A stretch of DNA of 64,000 nucleotides. Source: Marinimicrobium sp. C6131 (GTDB lineage: Bacteria; Pseudomonadota; Gammaproteobacteria; Pseudomonadales; Cellvibrionaceae). Position numbers and translations under genes: made by a program. The notes under the pieces are model-generated. The model made no database searches. It saw nothing but the letters and a program-made list of their open reading frames with translations, and had not been told where the DNA came from. Of this stretch, positions 26,039 to 34,890 are shown one piece after another (the first letter of the stretch is position 1; each line of letters opens with the position of its first letter). The stretch covers positions 2,046,001-2,110,000 of the forward strand of contig NZ_CP110629.1 of assembly GCF_026153455.1 (NCBI RefSeq), in the 5' to 3' direction.

Positions 26039-26809
26039 ATGTATTTGCCCCACAAGCAGTCGGATACCATCACCGACTGCGCTGCCCAGCTCGCTGAAGC
26101 CGGTGCGGAACTGATGGCCTCGCTGACGCCCTGCGGTGCGCCGGTCAACGTCAACACCAGCCACGACCTTTTGGCCGATGGCGACGATCAGACTGTGTGG
26201 CTGGTCACCGACGGTGAGGCCTATTATCGGGTCGGTGGCAAACAGGTGCTGCGATTGAGTGCCGGCGACCTGATCGGGCTGCCGACGCTGGACTGCGAAC
26301 AGGGCGCCTACGGTACCACCGGCCCACTGACCCTTGAGCCCTATCGGCTCGCCGATATCACTGGACGCCACCCCTCCCGGTTTGTTCGCTATCTGATTTG
26401 TGCCAACGCCTTTCACCGTGCGGCGCTGGCTCAGGAAATTCGGGCGGAGTTCCAGCCCTCAGCCGGCTTCATGCACTTTCAGGCCGGAGAAACCATCATC
26501 CAGCAGGGCGCGGAGGCCGACCGGGTTTACACACTGCTCGAAGGTGAAGCCCACGCGCTGTGCGACGGCGTCAAGGTCGGAGAAATTCAGGCCGACGAGA
26601 TTTTTGGCGCGCTGGCGGTGTTCACCCGCCAGAAGCGCATGGCGTCGGTGGTCGCCGTGAGTGACTGCACGGTGCTGGCCGTTCGCAAGGAAGAGTTCGC
26701 CGACCTGGTGGAGCTGCAGCCGCAAATCTGCCTGAGCCTGGTCGAGGAACTGGCGGCCAAAATCAACCAGCTCAACGGACAGCTACTGGCGTCACAAGCG
26801 CGAGGCTGA
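26039..26809 (+). CDS. Cyclic-nucleotide-binding-domain protein without DNA-binding domain
   Basis: A 256-aa protein with two cupin-like halves. The C-terminal half (about residues 135-245) is a cNMP-binding fold: FQAGETIIQQGAEADRVYTLLEGEAHALCDG, then GEIQADEIFGALAVFTRQKRMASVVAVSDCTVLAVRKEEF. The phosphate-binding cassette FGALAVFTRQKRMASV departs from the FGE(x)ALL..xRxA consensus, so ligand binding is uncertain. The N-terminal half is a degenerate copy (VWLVTDGEAYYRVGGKQVLRLSAGDLIGL). No helix-turn-helix follows, so it is not a CRP-type regulator by itself. RBS GGAGG precedes the ATG. Likely co-transcribed with the TfoX-C gene. Confidence 0.75.
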   Translation: MYLPHKQSDTITDCAAQLAEAGAELMASLTPCGAPVNVNTSHDLLADGDDQTVWLVTDGEAYYRVGGKQVLRLSAGDLIGLPTLDCEQGAYGTTGPLTLEPYRLADITGRHPSRFVRYLICANAFHRAALAQEIRAEFQPSAGFMHFQAGETIIQQGAEADRVYTLLEGEAHALCDGVKVGEIQADEIFGALAVFTRQKRMASVVAVSDCTVLAVRKEEFADLVELQPQICLSLVEELAAKINQLNGQLLASQARG

Positions 26810-26848
26810 CCAGCCCCGCCCGATCAAACAAAAGAACACGGCGAACAC

Positions 26849-26877
26849 TTGACAACGATAATGGTAATAATTATCAT
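26849..26877 (+). promoter_or_regulatory. Sigma70 promoter overlapped by a Fur box
   Basis: The -35 box TTGACA (26849-26854) is exact consensus, the spacer is 17 bases, and the -10 box is TATCAT (26872-26877). GATAATGGTAATAATTATC at 26857-26875 matches the 19-bp Fur consensus GATAATGATAATCATTATC at 17 positions and covers the spacer and -10. This is a classic iron-repressible layout, with start of transcription near 26884 heading right. Confidence 0.85.
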
Positions 26878-26883
26878 TTGAAT

Positions 26884-27064
26884 TGTTGAGTGATTGCATC
26901 TCCCCACTCAACGGGGTGACGGTGGCTCGAAGCGCTGCGTGACGCAGCCTCTGTCGCGCTGCCGGATCTTCTCCTTTGAGGTCAGACAAGTCCCCACTTT
27001 GGACTTGAAGACCTTTGGCTAATCACGGTTGCTTGGGCCACCCTCCGGGTGGCCACTTTCTTTG
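26884..27064 (+). ncRNA. Candidate Fur-repressed small RNA (RyhB/PrrF-like role)
   Basis: A region of about 180 bases follows the Fur-controlled promoter and contains no convincing ORF. It has several stems: GCTGCG/CGCAGC near 26934-26948, CAAGTCC/GGACTTG at about 26988-27007, and a final GGCCACCC/GGGTGGCC hairpin (27036-27054) followed by ACTTTCTTT. Fur-controlled promoters followed directly by a structured non-coding segment are how RyhB and PrrF genes look. The T tract is imperfect, so the terminator is only fair, and read-through into htpX (start 27224) as a long leader is the main alternative. The end hairpin may also belong to a dispersed repeat. Confidence 0.55.
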
Positions 27065-27223
27065 CGCCCCTCCCCGCACTCCGCCACGCCATCATCTTTA
27101 CACACCCGCCATATTGAATTTCTTGCGCCGGCACCTATATAACCGTAAGAATAGCGGTGCACTGCCCAACTGAGGGGCGGTAACCGCACTGTGTGCGACT
27201 GACTTTAGGAGATCACCACCTTG

Positions 27224-28111
27224 ATGCGCATTGGCTTGTTTCTGTTAACCAACCTGGCCGTTCTGGTCGTCGCCAGCATTACCCTCTCATTACTGGGTGT
27301 CGATCATTATCTGGAGCAGAGTGGTGGCCTGGATCTGCAGAGCCTGCTGATTTTCTGCGCCATTTTCGGTTTCGCCGGCTCGTTCATCTCACTGTTCCTG
27401 TCCAAGTTCATCGCCAAAAAAACCACCGGCACCCAGGTCATCGAAACGCCGCGTACGGCCGACGAGCAATGGCTGGTCAGCACCGTCCAGCAACTCGCCC
27501 GGGAAGCCGGTATCAAGACCCCGGAGGTTGGCATCTTCCCGGCGGCCCAGGCGAATGCCTTCGCCACCGGCTGGAACCGCAACGCCTCTCTGGTGGCGGT
27601 CAGCCAGGGCCTGCTACAACGCTTTGACCGGGACGAAGTGCGAGCCGTACTCGCTCACGAAATTGGCCATGTCGCCAATGGCGACATGATCACCCTGGCC
27701 CTGATTCAGGGCGTGGTAAACACCTTTGTCATGTTCTTCGCCCGGATCATCGGCCACACCGTGGACCGGGTCATTTTCCGGAACGAGCAGGGCCACGGTA
27801 TTGGTTTCTATGTGGTGACGTTCATCACCGAAATCATTCTGGCGATCCTGGCGTCGATCATCGTGATGGCGTTTTCCCGCTACCGGGAGTACCGGGCAGA
27901 TGCGGCCGGCGCTCAGCTGGCCGGTCGTGGCGCCATGATTCGGGCACTGCAGCGGCTGCAGGCGGAAGTTCAGGCCGGCGTGGAAAGCCCGATGCCCGAC
28001 AGCATGAAGGCGTTCGGAATCAGTGGTGGCTTCAAGCAGAACCTGGGCCGGCTGTTCGCCAGCCATCCGCCACTGGAAGAGCGCATTGCCGCTCTGCAGA
28101 ACCTCCGCTGA
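27224..28111 (+). CDS. htpX: Membrane zinc metalloprotease HtpX
   Basis: A 295-aa inner-membrane protease (M48B) that helps FtsH clear misfolded membrane proteins. Start ATG at 27224 with AGGAG upstream. Two N-terminal helices (FLLTNLAVLVVASITLSLLG; LLIFCAIFGFAGSFISLF) precede the zinc motif VRAVLAHEIGHVANGDM. Two further hydrophobic segments and the third-ligand region FSRYREYRADAAGAQL follow. The C-terminal FASHPPLEERIAAL is conserved. The upstream Fur-type promoter may add iron control if transcription reads through. It precedes a serine protease gene by 19 bases, so a two-gene quality-control operon is likely. Confidence 0.95.
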   Translation: MRIGLFLLTNLAVLVVASITLSLLGVDHYLEQSGGLDLQSLLIFCAIFGFAGSFISLFLSKFIAKKTTGTQVIETPRTADEQWLVSTVQQLAREAGIKTPEVGIFPAAQANAFATGWNRNASLVAVSQGLLQRFDRDEVRAVLAHEIGHVANGDMITLALIQGVVNTFVMFFARIIGHTVDRVIFRNEQGHGIGFYVVTFITEIILAILASIIVMAFSRYREYRADAAGAQLAGRGAMIRALQRLQAEVQAGVESPMPDSMKAFGISGGFKQNLGRLFASHPPLEERIAALQNLR

Positions 28112-28130
28112 TCAACGAAGGAGCGTCGCC

Positions 28131-29177
<1,047 letters not shown>

Positions 29178-29181
29178 CCCA

Positions 29182-29889
29182 CTAATAGCGAACCGGTACC
29201 GGGCGGGTCAGCTCAATGCGGGCTTCCTCCGGGCGGATGTCCGCCCGGTAGGCCACTATCTCGACCCCCGCGGCAGCCGCCTCCCGCAGTGCCTGACCAT
29301 ACGCCGGGTCGATCGCGTCCGCGGGTTCGACCCAGTCAATGCCGGTGTGCTGCACGCAGTAAAGCAGCACCGCCCGGTCACCACCCCTTACAATGTCCAT
29401 CAGCTCCCGCAGATGCTTGCGCCCCCGCTCGCTGACCGCGTCCGGAAACAGCCCCTGCCCCGACTGCTCCATCAGCGTCACACTCTTGACCTCCACATAG
29501 CATGGAGGCCTGCCATCCTCCGTGAGCAGAAAGTCGATGCGCGAGCGCTCCTGTCCATAAGGGACTTCACGGCGCAACATCGAGTAGCCGGTCAACTCCG
29601 CAATTCGACCGGCATTGAGTGCCATCTCCACCAGAAGATTGGCCCGGCCGGTATTGACTCCGGCCAGATGCCCACCGGGCACCGTCGCCACTTCCCAGGT
29701 ATGGCGATACTTCCGTTTGGGATTGCCGGAGTCCGAGAACCAGCAGGGCGACTCCGGCACCACACAGTGGCGCATGGAGCCGGTATTGGGGCAGTGAATG
29801 GTCATTTCTGTGCCATCGGAGAGGCGAACGTCAGCCAAAAACCGCTTGTAGCGCCGCAACAGCATCCCGGATTGCCAAAGCTGACTCAA
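29182..29889 (-). CDS. sfsA: SfsA family DNA/RNA-binding protein
   Basis: A 235-aa protein. The start is placed at TTG 29889 because an exact AGGAGG lies 5 bases upstream and the resulting MSQLWQSGMLLRRYKRFLADV aligns with known SfsA starts; the frame is open to 29958 but those residues do not fit. Family motifs are RRYKRFLADVRLSDG, HCPNTGSM, RSRIDFLLTEDG, CYVEVKSVTLME and FPDAVSERGRKHLREL. The EVKSVT block is nuclease-like. SfsA was linked to maltose metabolism in E. coli but its molecular role is unsettled. It is divergent from dksA across 278 bases, a common gammaproteobacterial neighbour pair. Confidence 0.9.
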   Translation of the reverse strand: MSQLWQSGMLLRRYKRFLADVRLSDGTEMTIHCPNTGSMRHCVVPESPCWFSDSGNPKRKYRHTWEVATVPGGHLAGVNTGRANLLVEMALNAGRIAELTGYSMLRREVPYGQERSRIDFLLTEDGRPPCYVEVKSVTLMEQSGQGLFPDAVSERGRKHLRELMDIVRGGDRAVLLYCVQHTGIDWVEPADAIDPAYGQALREAAAAGVEIVAYRADIRPEEARIELTRPVPVRY

Positions 29890-30167
29890 TTTCACCTCCT
29901 GATAGCACGCATTTATCGAAAAGTCCGCTATTGTTACAGTTAGGATCAGTAGGCTCAAATCCGGCCGCCATTCAGCACCGAAACAGGCAAAAAAATACTG
30001 GCGGAGCCCCGGGATATCTGGTAGCTTGCCAACCCTTCAAATTTCACGGCCCGAAGGCCGGTGAACAGGAGCAGAATGACGGGCGGGGCCAAGGCGCCCA
30101 ACGGGTTAAACCCGGCCCGTCACGACTGTCGGCCAGTTAAATGGGAAGTCATACGAGGCGCGCAACC
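29890..30167. other. Intergenic region sfsA-dksA with structured dksA leader
   Basis: No gene is seen in these 278 bases. They hold the divergent sfsA and dksA start regions. On the dksA side, GACGGGC near 30077 and GCCCGTC near 30117 can pair around an inner GGGCC...GGCGCCC structure. A long structured leader for dksA is plausible, but no specific regulator site was recognised. Confidence 0.4.
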
Positions 30168-30611
30168 ATGCCGAAAAGTTCATCTACCGCGGAAAACTAT
30201 TCAATGAGTAACTTCACCCCTTATAAGGAGAAGAAGGGCGAGGAGTACATGAACGAAAATCAGAAAGAGCATTTTCGTCAGTTGCTGCTGGCCTGGCGGC
30301 GCGAGTTGATGGAAGAAGTCGACCGCACCATGAGCCACCTGAAAGACGAAGCGGCCAACTTCCCGGATCCGGCCGACCGCGCCAGCCAGGAAGAGGAATT
30401 CAGCCTGGAGCTGCGCACCCGGGATCGCGAGCGCAAGCTGATCAAAAAAATCGACAGCACGCTGGAACTGATCGAGAACGATGATTACGGTTTCTGTCAC
30501 GCCTGTGGCGTTGAAATCGGCATTCGTCGCCTGGAAGCCCGACCGACCGCCACCCTGTGTGTGGACTGCAAAACCCTTGATGAAATCAAGGAAAAGCAAG
30601 TCGGAGGTTAA
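30168..30611 (+). CDS. dksA: RNA polymerase-binding transcription factor DksA
   Basis: A 147-aa factor that enters the RNA polymerase secondary channel and, with ppGpp, retunes promoters of ribosomal and amino-acid genes. The coiled-coil with the tip region DRTMSHLKDEAANFPDPADRASQEEEFSLELRTRDRERKL matches the E. coli protein, including the Asp residues at the tip (DPADRAS). The C-terminal zinc site is CHACG with CVDC, a full four-cysteine set. Start ATG 30168 after GAGGCG. Adjacent gluQ follows as in most gammaproteobacteria. Confidence 0.96.
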   Translation: MPKSSSTAENYSMSNFTPYKEKKGEEYMNENQKEHFRQLLLAWRRELMEEVDRTMSHLKDEAANFPDPADRASQEEEFSLELRTRDRERKLIKKIDSTLELIENDDYGFCHACGVEIGIRRLEARPTATLCVDCKTLDEIKEKQVGG

Positions 30612-30659
30612 CCGCCGGTCGAGGCTCGCGCTCGCGCGAGCCCGGCGGCTCACCGCCGT

Positions 30660-31664
30660 ATGCCGTACCCACCCCCCGCCAATCATTTACTGACCCAGGG
30701 CGCTACCGAACCCTACGTCGGACGCTTCGCGCCCTCCCCGACCGGCCCGCTGCATTTCGGCTCTCTCGTAAGCGCCCTGGCGAGCTATGCGCACGCCCGG
30801 CAGGCTGGAGGCCTCTGGCGGGTACGCATGGAAGATCTGGACCCACCGCGCGAGGAACCCGGCGCGGACGTTGCCATTCTGCGGTCGCTCGACGCCCACG
30901 GCCTGCACTGGGACGGCGACGTGCTCTACCAGAGCGACCGGCTTGACGCCTACGCACAAACACTGGAACAGCTACAGGCGCAAGGCCTGGCCTACCGCTG
31001 CCGCTGCACGCGCAAGGACATTCACGCCCTGGGCGGTGTGTATGATGGCCGCTGCCGGAGCAGGGTCATCAATCCGGACGAGCCCCATGCCTGGCGGCTG
31101 AAACTGTACGACGTTCCCGGCGACAGCCCGGAGCCCGCGGACCCCTACACCTGGCACGACCTGTTTCAGGGACCCCAAACCCTGAGCTTGCGGCGCGATG
31201 TGGGCGATCCGATCATCAAACGCAAGGACGGACTGTTTGCCTATCAGTTGGCGGTGGTGGTGGATGATATCCACCAGGGCATCACCCATATCATCCGGGG
31301 CGCCGACCTGCTGCCGGTCAGTGCCGGGCAGGTGGCCAGTTTCGCGCTGCTGGGTGGCCATACACCGGTATTCGGGCATGTGCCGGTGGCCCTGAACGAA
31401 CAGGACCAGAAGCTGAGCAAGCAGCACCATGCACCGGCACTCGATCCCGATCGGGCCGGTGCGAACCTGTGGCACGCACTGTACTTTTTGAGGCAGAATC
31501 CTCCGCAGGAGTTGATCAACGCCCCCCCTGAAACGCTGCTCGACTGGACCCGAGAACACTGGCGCAATGATCTTGTCCAGGGCCTGCAGGCCCGGGCACC
31601 GGAGGCTATTTTGACCCCCAACGACGCACGCGGCCCCGAGGCGGCCCCGAGGACCCCGTCATGA
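30660..31664 (+). CDS. gluQ: Glutamyl-Q tRNA(Asp) synthetase
   Basis: A 334-aa paralogue of the glutamyl-tRNA synthetase catalytic core that attaches glutamate to queuosine in tRNA-Asp. Motifs are YVGRFAPSPTGPLHFGSLVSALASY (HIGH-like), YRCRCTRKDI with zinc-site Cys residues, and DQKLSKQHHA (KMSKS-like). The anticodon-binding domain is missing, as expected. Coupling to dksA upstream and to the cbr genes downstream reproduces the Pseudomonas order. The stop codon overlaps the start of the next small gene (ATGA). Confidence 0.93.
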   Translation: MPYPPPANHLLTQGATEPYVGRFAPSPTGPLHFGSLVSALASYAHARQAGGLWRVRMEDLDPPREEPGADVAILRSLDAHGLHWDGDVLYQSDRLDAYAQTLEQLQAQGLAYRCRCTRKDIHALGGVYDGRCRSRVINPDEPHAWRLKLYDVPGDSPEPADPYTWHDLFQGPQTLSLRRDVGDPIIKRKDGLFAYQLAVVVDDIHQGITHIIRGADLLPVSAGQVASFALLGGHTPVFGHVPVALNEQDQKLSKQHHAPALDPDRAGANLWHALYFLRQNPPQELINAPPETLLDWTREHWRNDLVQGLQARAPEAILTPNDARGPEAAPRTPS

Positions 31665-31840
31665 ACAATCAGCGCCTGGTGATCCTGCTGCTCCTGATCG
31701 CCTACATATTTTCCCCGACCCTGTTCACCTGGATCATCAATCCCGAGGGGGCCTGGTTCCGTCCGTACATCATCTGGGCACTGGTCATCGTCATTGCCTA
31801 CGCCGTTCAAAGTCGCAAGAAGAGGCCCCATGATCTTTGA
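31661..31840 (+). CDS. Small two-helix membrane protein, CbrX-like, coupled to cbrA
   Basis: A 59-aa protein starting at ATG 31661, overlapping the gluQ stop by four bases. Two hydrophobic stretches are seen (LVILLLLIAYIFSPTLFTWII; PYIIWALVIVIAYAV) with a basic tail QSRKKRP. It ends at 31840, ten bases inside cbrA, whose ATG is at 31830. In Pseudomonas a short ORF called cbrX overlaps the start of cbrA and couples its translation; position and size here agree, so I call this CbrX-like by context. Confidence 0.7.
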   Translation: MNNQRLVILLLLIAYIFSPTLFTWIINPEGAWFRPYIIWALVIVIAYAVQSRKKRPHDL

Positions 31841-34796
31841 GTTAAGCCATGTGGCGCTGATCGGCGTCAGCTATCTGCTGGTTTTGTTCGGTATCGCCTG
31901 GATTACCGAAAAGGGCTGGATTCCCGATGCGGTCACCCAGCACCCCCTGACCTACATTCTGTCTTTGGGCATCTTTGCCAGTGCCTGGGCGTTCTACGGG
32001 GTCATCGACCTGGCCTTCCAGTTCGGCTACGGCGCCCTGGCCTATTACCTCGGCACGGGCGCGCTGTTTCTGTTTGCTCCGGTCGCCCTGGCCCCGCTGG
32101 CGGAGCTCGCCCGGCGCCATCAGGTGCACTCCCTGGCGGACCTGCTGGTGTTTCGCTATCACAGTCACGGCGTCGGCGCCCTGACCACCCTGTGCATGTT
32201 GCTGGGTATCCTCCCGCTGATGGCGCTGAACATCCAGGCCATCGCCGACACCATGTACATCCTGACCGTGAGCAGCAACCCCAGCCTGCCGGCCATGGGC
32301 ACCGGCTTTACCTTCAAGGACCTGATGGCCATGGCGTACTGCGCCCTGCTCGCGGTGTTCACCATCCTGTTCGGCTCCAGCCGCGATCAGCACCGCGGCC
32401 TGTTTACCGCCATGGCGGTCGAGTCCCTGATCAAGGTCTTCGCCCTGTGTGCCATCGGTCTGCTCGCCGTCTACGGCGTGTTCGACGGTTTCAGCGGCCT
32501 GGACCAGTGGCTATCCCAGAACCCGGAAAATCTCGCCCTGCTCCACGCCCCCATCCAGGACGGGGCCGCCCACACCCTGTTGCTGGTTTTTGTGGCTACC
32601 GCCATCACCATGCCGCACATCTTTCATATGGGTGTGACCGAGAACCTGCTCACCCGCAATGTGCACACCATCACCTGGGCGTTTCCGCTGTTCCTGTTGC
32701 TGATGGCACTGCCGATTTTCCCGATTCTGTGGGCCGGCTTCGAGCTGTCGGTTCCCCTGCCGGCCCAGTATTTCACCCTCGGCGTGCCGATTCTCGCCGA
32801 GTCGCCGGGCCTGACCGTACTGGCCTTTATCGGCGGCCTGTCCGCCGCCACCGGGGCGATGGTGGTCATGATGCTCGCGCTGGCCACCATGGTCATGAAC
32901 CACTGGATTCTGCCCGCCCTGAGCCTGCGCAACCGGGATGACCTGTACCGGCAACTGCTGTGGTTGCGCCGGGTGCTCATCGCCACCCTGTTCTTTGGCG
33001 GCTACTTTTTCTACTGGCTGTTGGACAACCGCCACAGCCTGACCAACCTGGCGCTGCTCACCTTCATTGAAACGCTGCAGTTTCTGCCCGGCATGTTTGC
33101 CATCGTATTCTGGCCCCAGGGTAACCGGCGAGGCCTGCTGAGCGGGCTGACGGTCGGCACCCTGATCTGGGCGGTGGGCCTGCTGTTGCCGGTGCTGACC
33201 GGCCTGACCTCACTCCCCCTACCGGGTACCGACGTGGTTCTGCCCCTCGGAATGGAGCAGTGGAGCGCCATTGCCCTGCTGTCGGTCGGTGCCAATACCG
33301 CCATATTCGTCGGGCTGTCTCTCATCACCCGGCAAACCGAAGAAGAGCAGTATAGTGCCGAGCTGTGCGCCGCCGACGAACTCAGCCAGCCGGTGCGGCA
33401 GGCTCTGGATGTGCACAGCGCGGCGGAGTTCAAAACCCGCCTGGCCAAGTCCCTGGGCAAGGTCACCGCCAGCCGGGAGGTGGATGTCGCCCTGAGCGAG
33501 CTGGGGCTACGCATCACCGAACGCCGGCCCTACGCCCTGCGCCGGCTGCGGGACCAGATTGAAGCCAACCTGTCAGGTCTGATGGGTATTCATGTCGCCG
33601 GCGAAATCATGGACCGCCACCTGCCCTACACCCTGGCAGAGCGGCGCGACACGTTGGACATCAACCTGATTGAAAACCGCCTGGCCCAGTACCGGGACCA
33701 CCTGACGGGCATGGCGGCGGAGCTTAACAACCTGCGGCTCTACCACCGGAAAACCCTGGAAGAGCTGCCCATGGCCGTGTGCTCCCTGGGCCGCGACGGT
33801 GAAATCCTGATGTGGAACCGGGCCATGGAGCTGCTGACCCAGACCCCGAGCGATGATGTCACCGGCTCGCGCCTGGACGACCTGTCCGAGCCCTGGCGGG
33901 CCCTGTTGATCGATTTCAGCGAAAGCACCGAGCCCCACTACTACCGCCAGGAGATCGACCTGAACGGGCGTCCGCACTGGATCAGCCTGCACAAAGCCAA
34001 TATTGAGGGTAGCATCCACAGCGGCGAGTACGACCAGGTGATCCTGCTTGAAGACGTGACCGAGACCCAATTGCTGGAGCAGGAGCTGATTCACAGCGAG
34101 CGCCTGGCCTCGGTGGGCCGACTGGCCGCCGGCGTGGCCCACGAGATCGGTAACCCCATTACCGGTATTTCCAGCCTGGCCCAGAATCTGCGCTACGAGT
34201 CCGACGCCCCGGAAGTGTTGGAAACCGCCGAGCACATCCTGAGCCAGACCGACCGGGTGACCCGCATCGTCCAGTCCCTGGTGAGCTTCTCGCACAGCGG
34301 GCAGAACAAGAAGAGCGAGTTCGAGGCGGTGGACTTGCGCGCCTGCGCCAACGAGGCCATTCAGCTGCTGTCACTGCAGAAAGACAAAAATCAGGTTGAG
34401 TACGTCAACAATATCGCCAAAAACGCCATTATTGCGGGCGACAGCCAGCACCTGATCCAGGTTTTCATCAACCTGCTCTCCAATGCCCGGGATGCCAGCC
34501 CAGCCGGCAGCCGTGTTATGCTGGACAGCAGCGAAGATGAATACAGCATCATTTTCTCCGTGACCGACCAGGGCAGCGGCATCCCGGCGGACAAGATGGA
34601 CCAGATTCTCGAACCCTTCTTTACCACCAAGGACCCGGGGGATGGCACGGGACTCGGGTTGGCCATGGTGTACAGTATTGTGGAGGATCACGGCGGCAAG
34701 CTCGACATCAAGAGCCCGGTGGATACCGTGCACCAACGTGGCGCACAATTCACCATCAAATTACCGCGCCATATTGATTCCATGCGGCCGGAGTGA
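31830..34796 (+). CDS. cbrA: Transporter-fused sensor histidine kinase CbrA
   Basis: A 988-aa membrane kinase. Residues ~1-480 are a sodium/solute-symporter-like domain with about thirteen helices, starting MIFELSHVALIGVSYLLVLFG. A linker (about 500-620), a PAS domain (around ELPMAVCSLGRDGEILMWNRAMELL), and the kinase core follow. The phospho-acceptor is His 771 in RLAAGVAHEIGNPITGIS. ATP-binding boxes are INLLSNARDA, VTDQGSGIP and GDGTGLGLAMVYSIVEDHGG. In Pseudomonas CbrA senses carbon/nitrogen balance and can bind histidine. The start at 31830, inside the small gene, is preferred over an upstream in-frame ATG at 31794 for family alignment. The cognate regulator follows. Confidence 0.93.
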   Translation: MIFELSHVALIGVSYLLVLFGIAWITEKGWIPDAVTQHPLTYILSLGIFASAWAFYGVIDLAFQFGYGALAYYLGTGALFLFAPVALAPLAELARRHQVHSLADLLVFRYHSHGVGALTTLCMLLGILPLMALNIQAIADTMYILTVSSNPSLPAMGTGFTFKDLMAMAYCALLAVFTILFGSSRDQHRGLFTAMAVESLIKVFALCAIGLLAVYGVFDGFSGLDQWLSQNPENLALLHAPIQDGAAHTLLLVFVATAITMPHIFHMGVTENLLTRNVHTITWAFPLFLLLMALPIFPILWAGFELSVPLPAQYFTLGVPILAESPGLTVLAFIGGLSAATGAMVVMMLALATMVMNHWILPALSLRNRDDLYRQLLWLRRVLIATLFFGGYFFYWLLDNRHSLTNLALLTFIETLQFLPGMFAIVFWPQGNRRGLLSGLTVGTLIWAVGLLLPVLTGLTSLPLPGTDVVLPLGMEQWSAIALLSVGANTAIFVGLSLITRQTEEEQYSAELCAADELSQPVRQALDVHSAAEFKTRLAKSLGKVTASREVDVALSELGLRITERRPYALRRLRDQIEANLSGLMGIHVAGEIMDRHLPYTLAERRDTLDINLIENRLAQYRDHLTGMAAELNNLRLYHRKTLEELPMAVCSLGRDGEILMWNRAMELLTQTPSDDVTGSRLDDLSEPWRALLIDFSESTEPHYYRQEIDLNGRPHWISLHKANIEGSIHSGEYDQVILLEDVTETQLLEQELIHSERLASVGRLAAGVAHEIGNPITGISSLAQNLRYESDAPEVLETAEHILSQTDRVTRIVQSLVSFSHSGQNKKSEFEAVDLRACANEAIQLLSLQKDKNQVEYVNNIAKNAIIAGDSQHLIQVFINLLSNARDASPAGSRVMLDSSEDEYSIIFSVTDQGSGIPADKMDQILEPFFTTKDPGDGTGLGLAMVYSIVEDHGGKLDIKSPVDTVHQRGAQFTIKLPRHIDSMRPE

Positions 34797-34890
34797 TATT
34801 TTCCGGCATCAAACAGGCCTGCAGGGGCCCGGCGAACGGCAGCGCCCGGCCCCTTTCGCAACCTGCCAGACCATAGGCGATGTGAGCACT

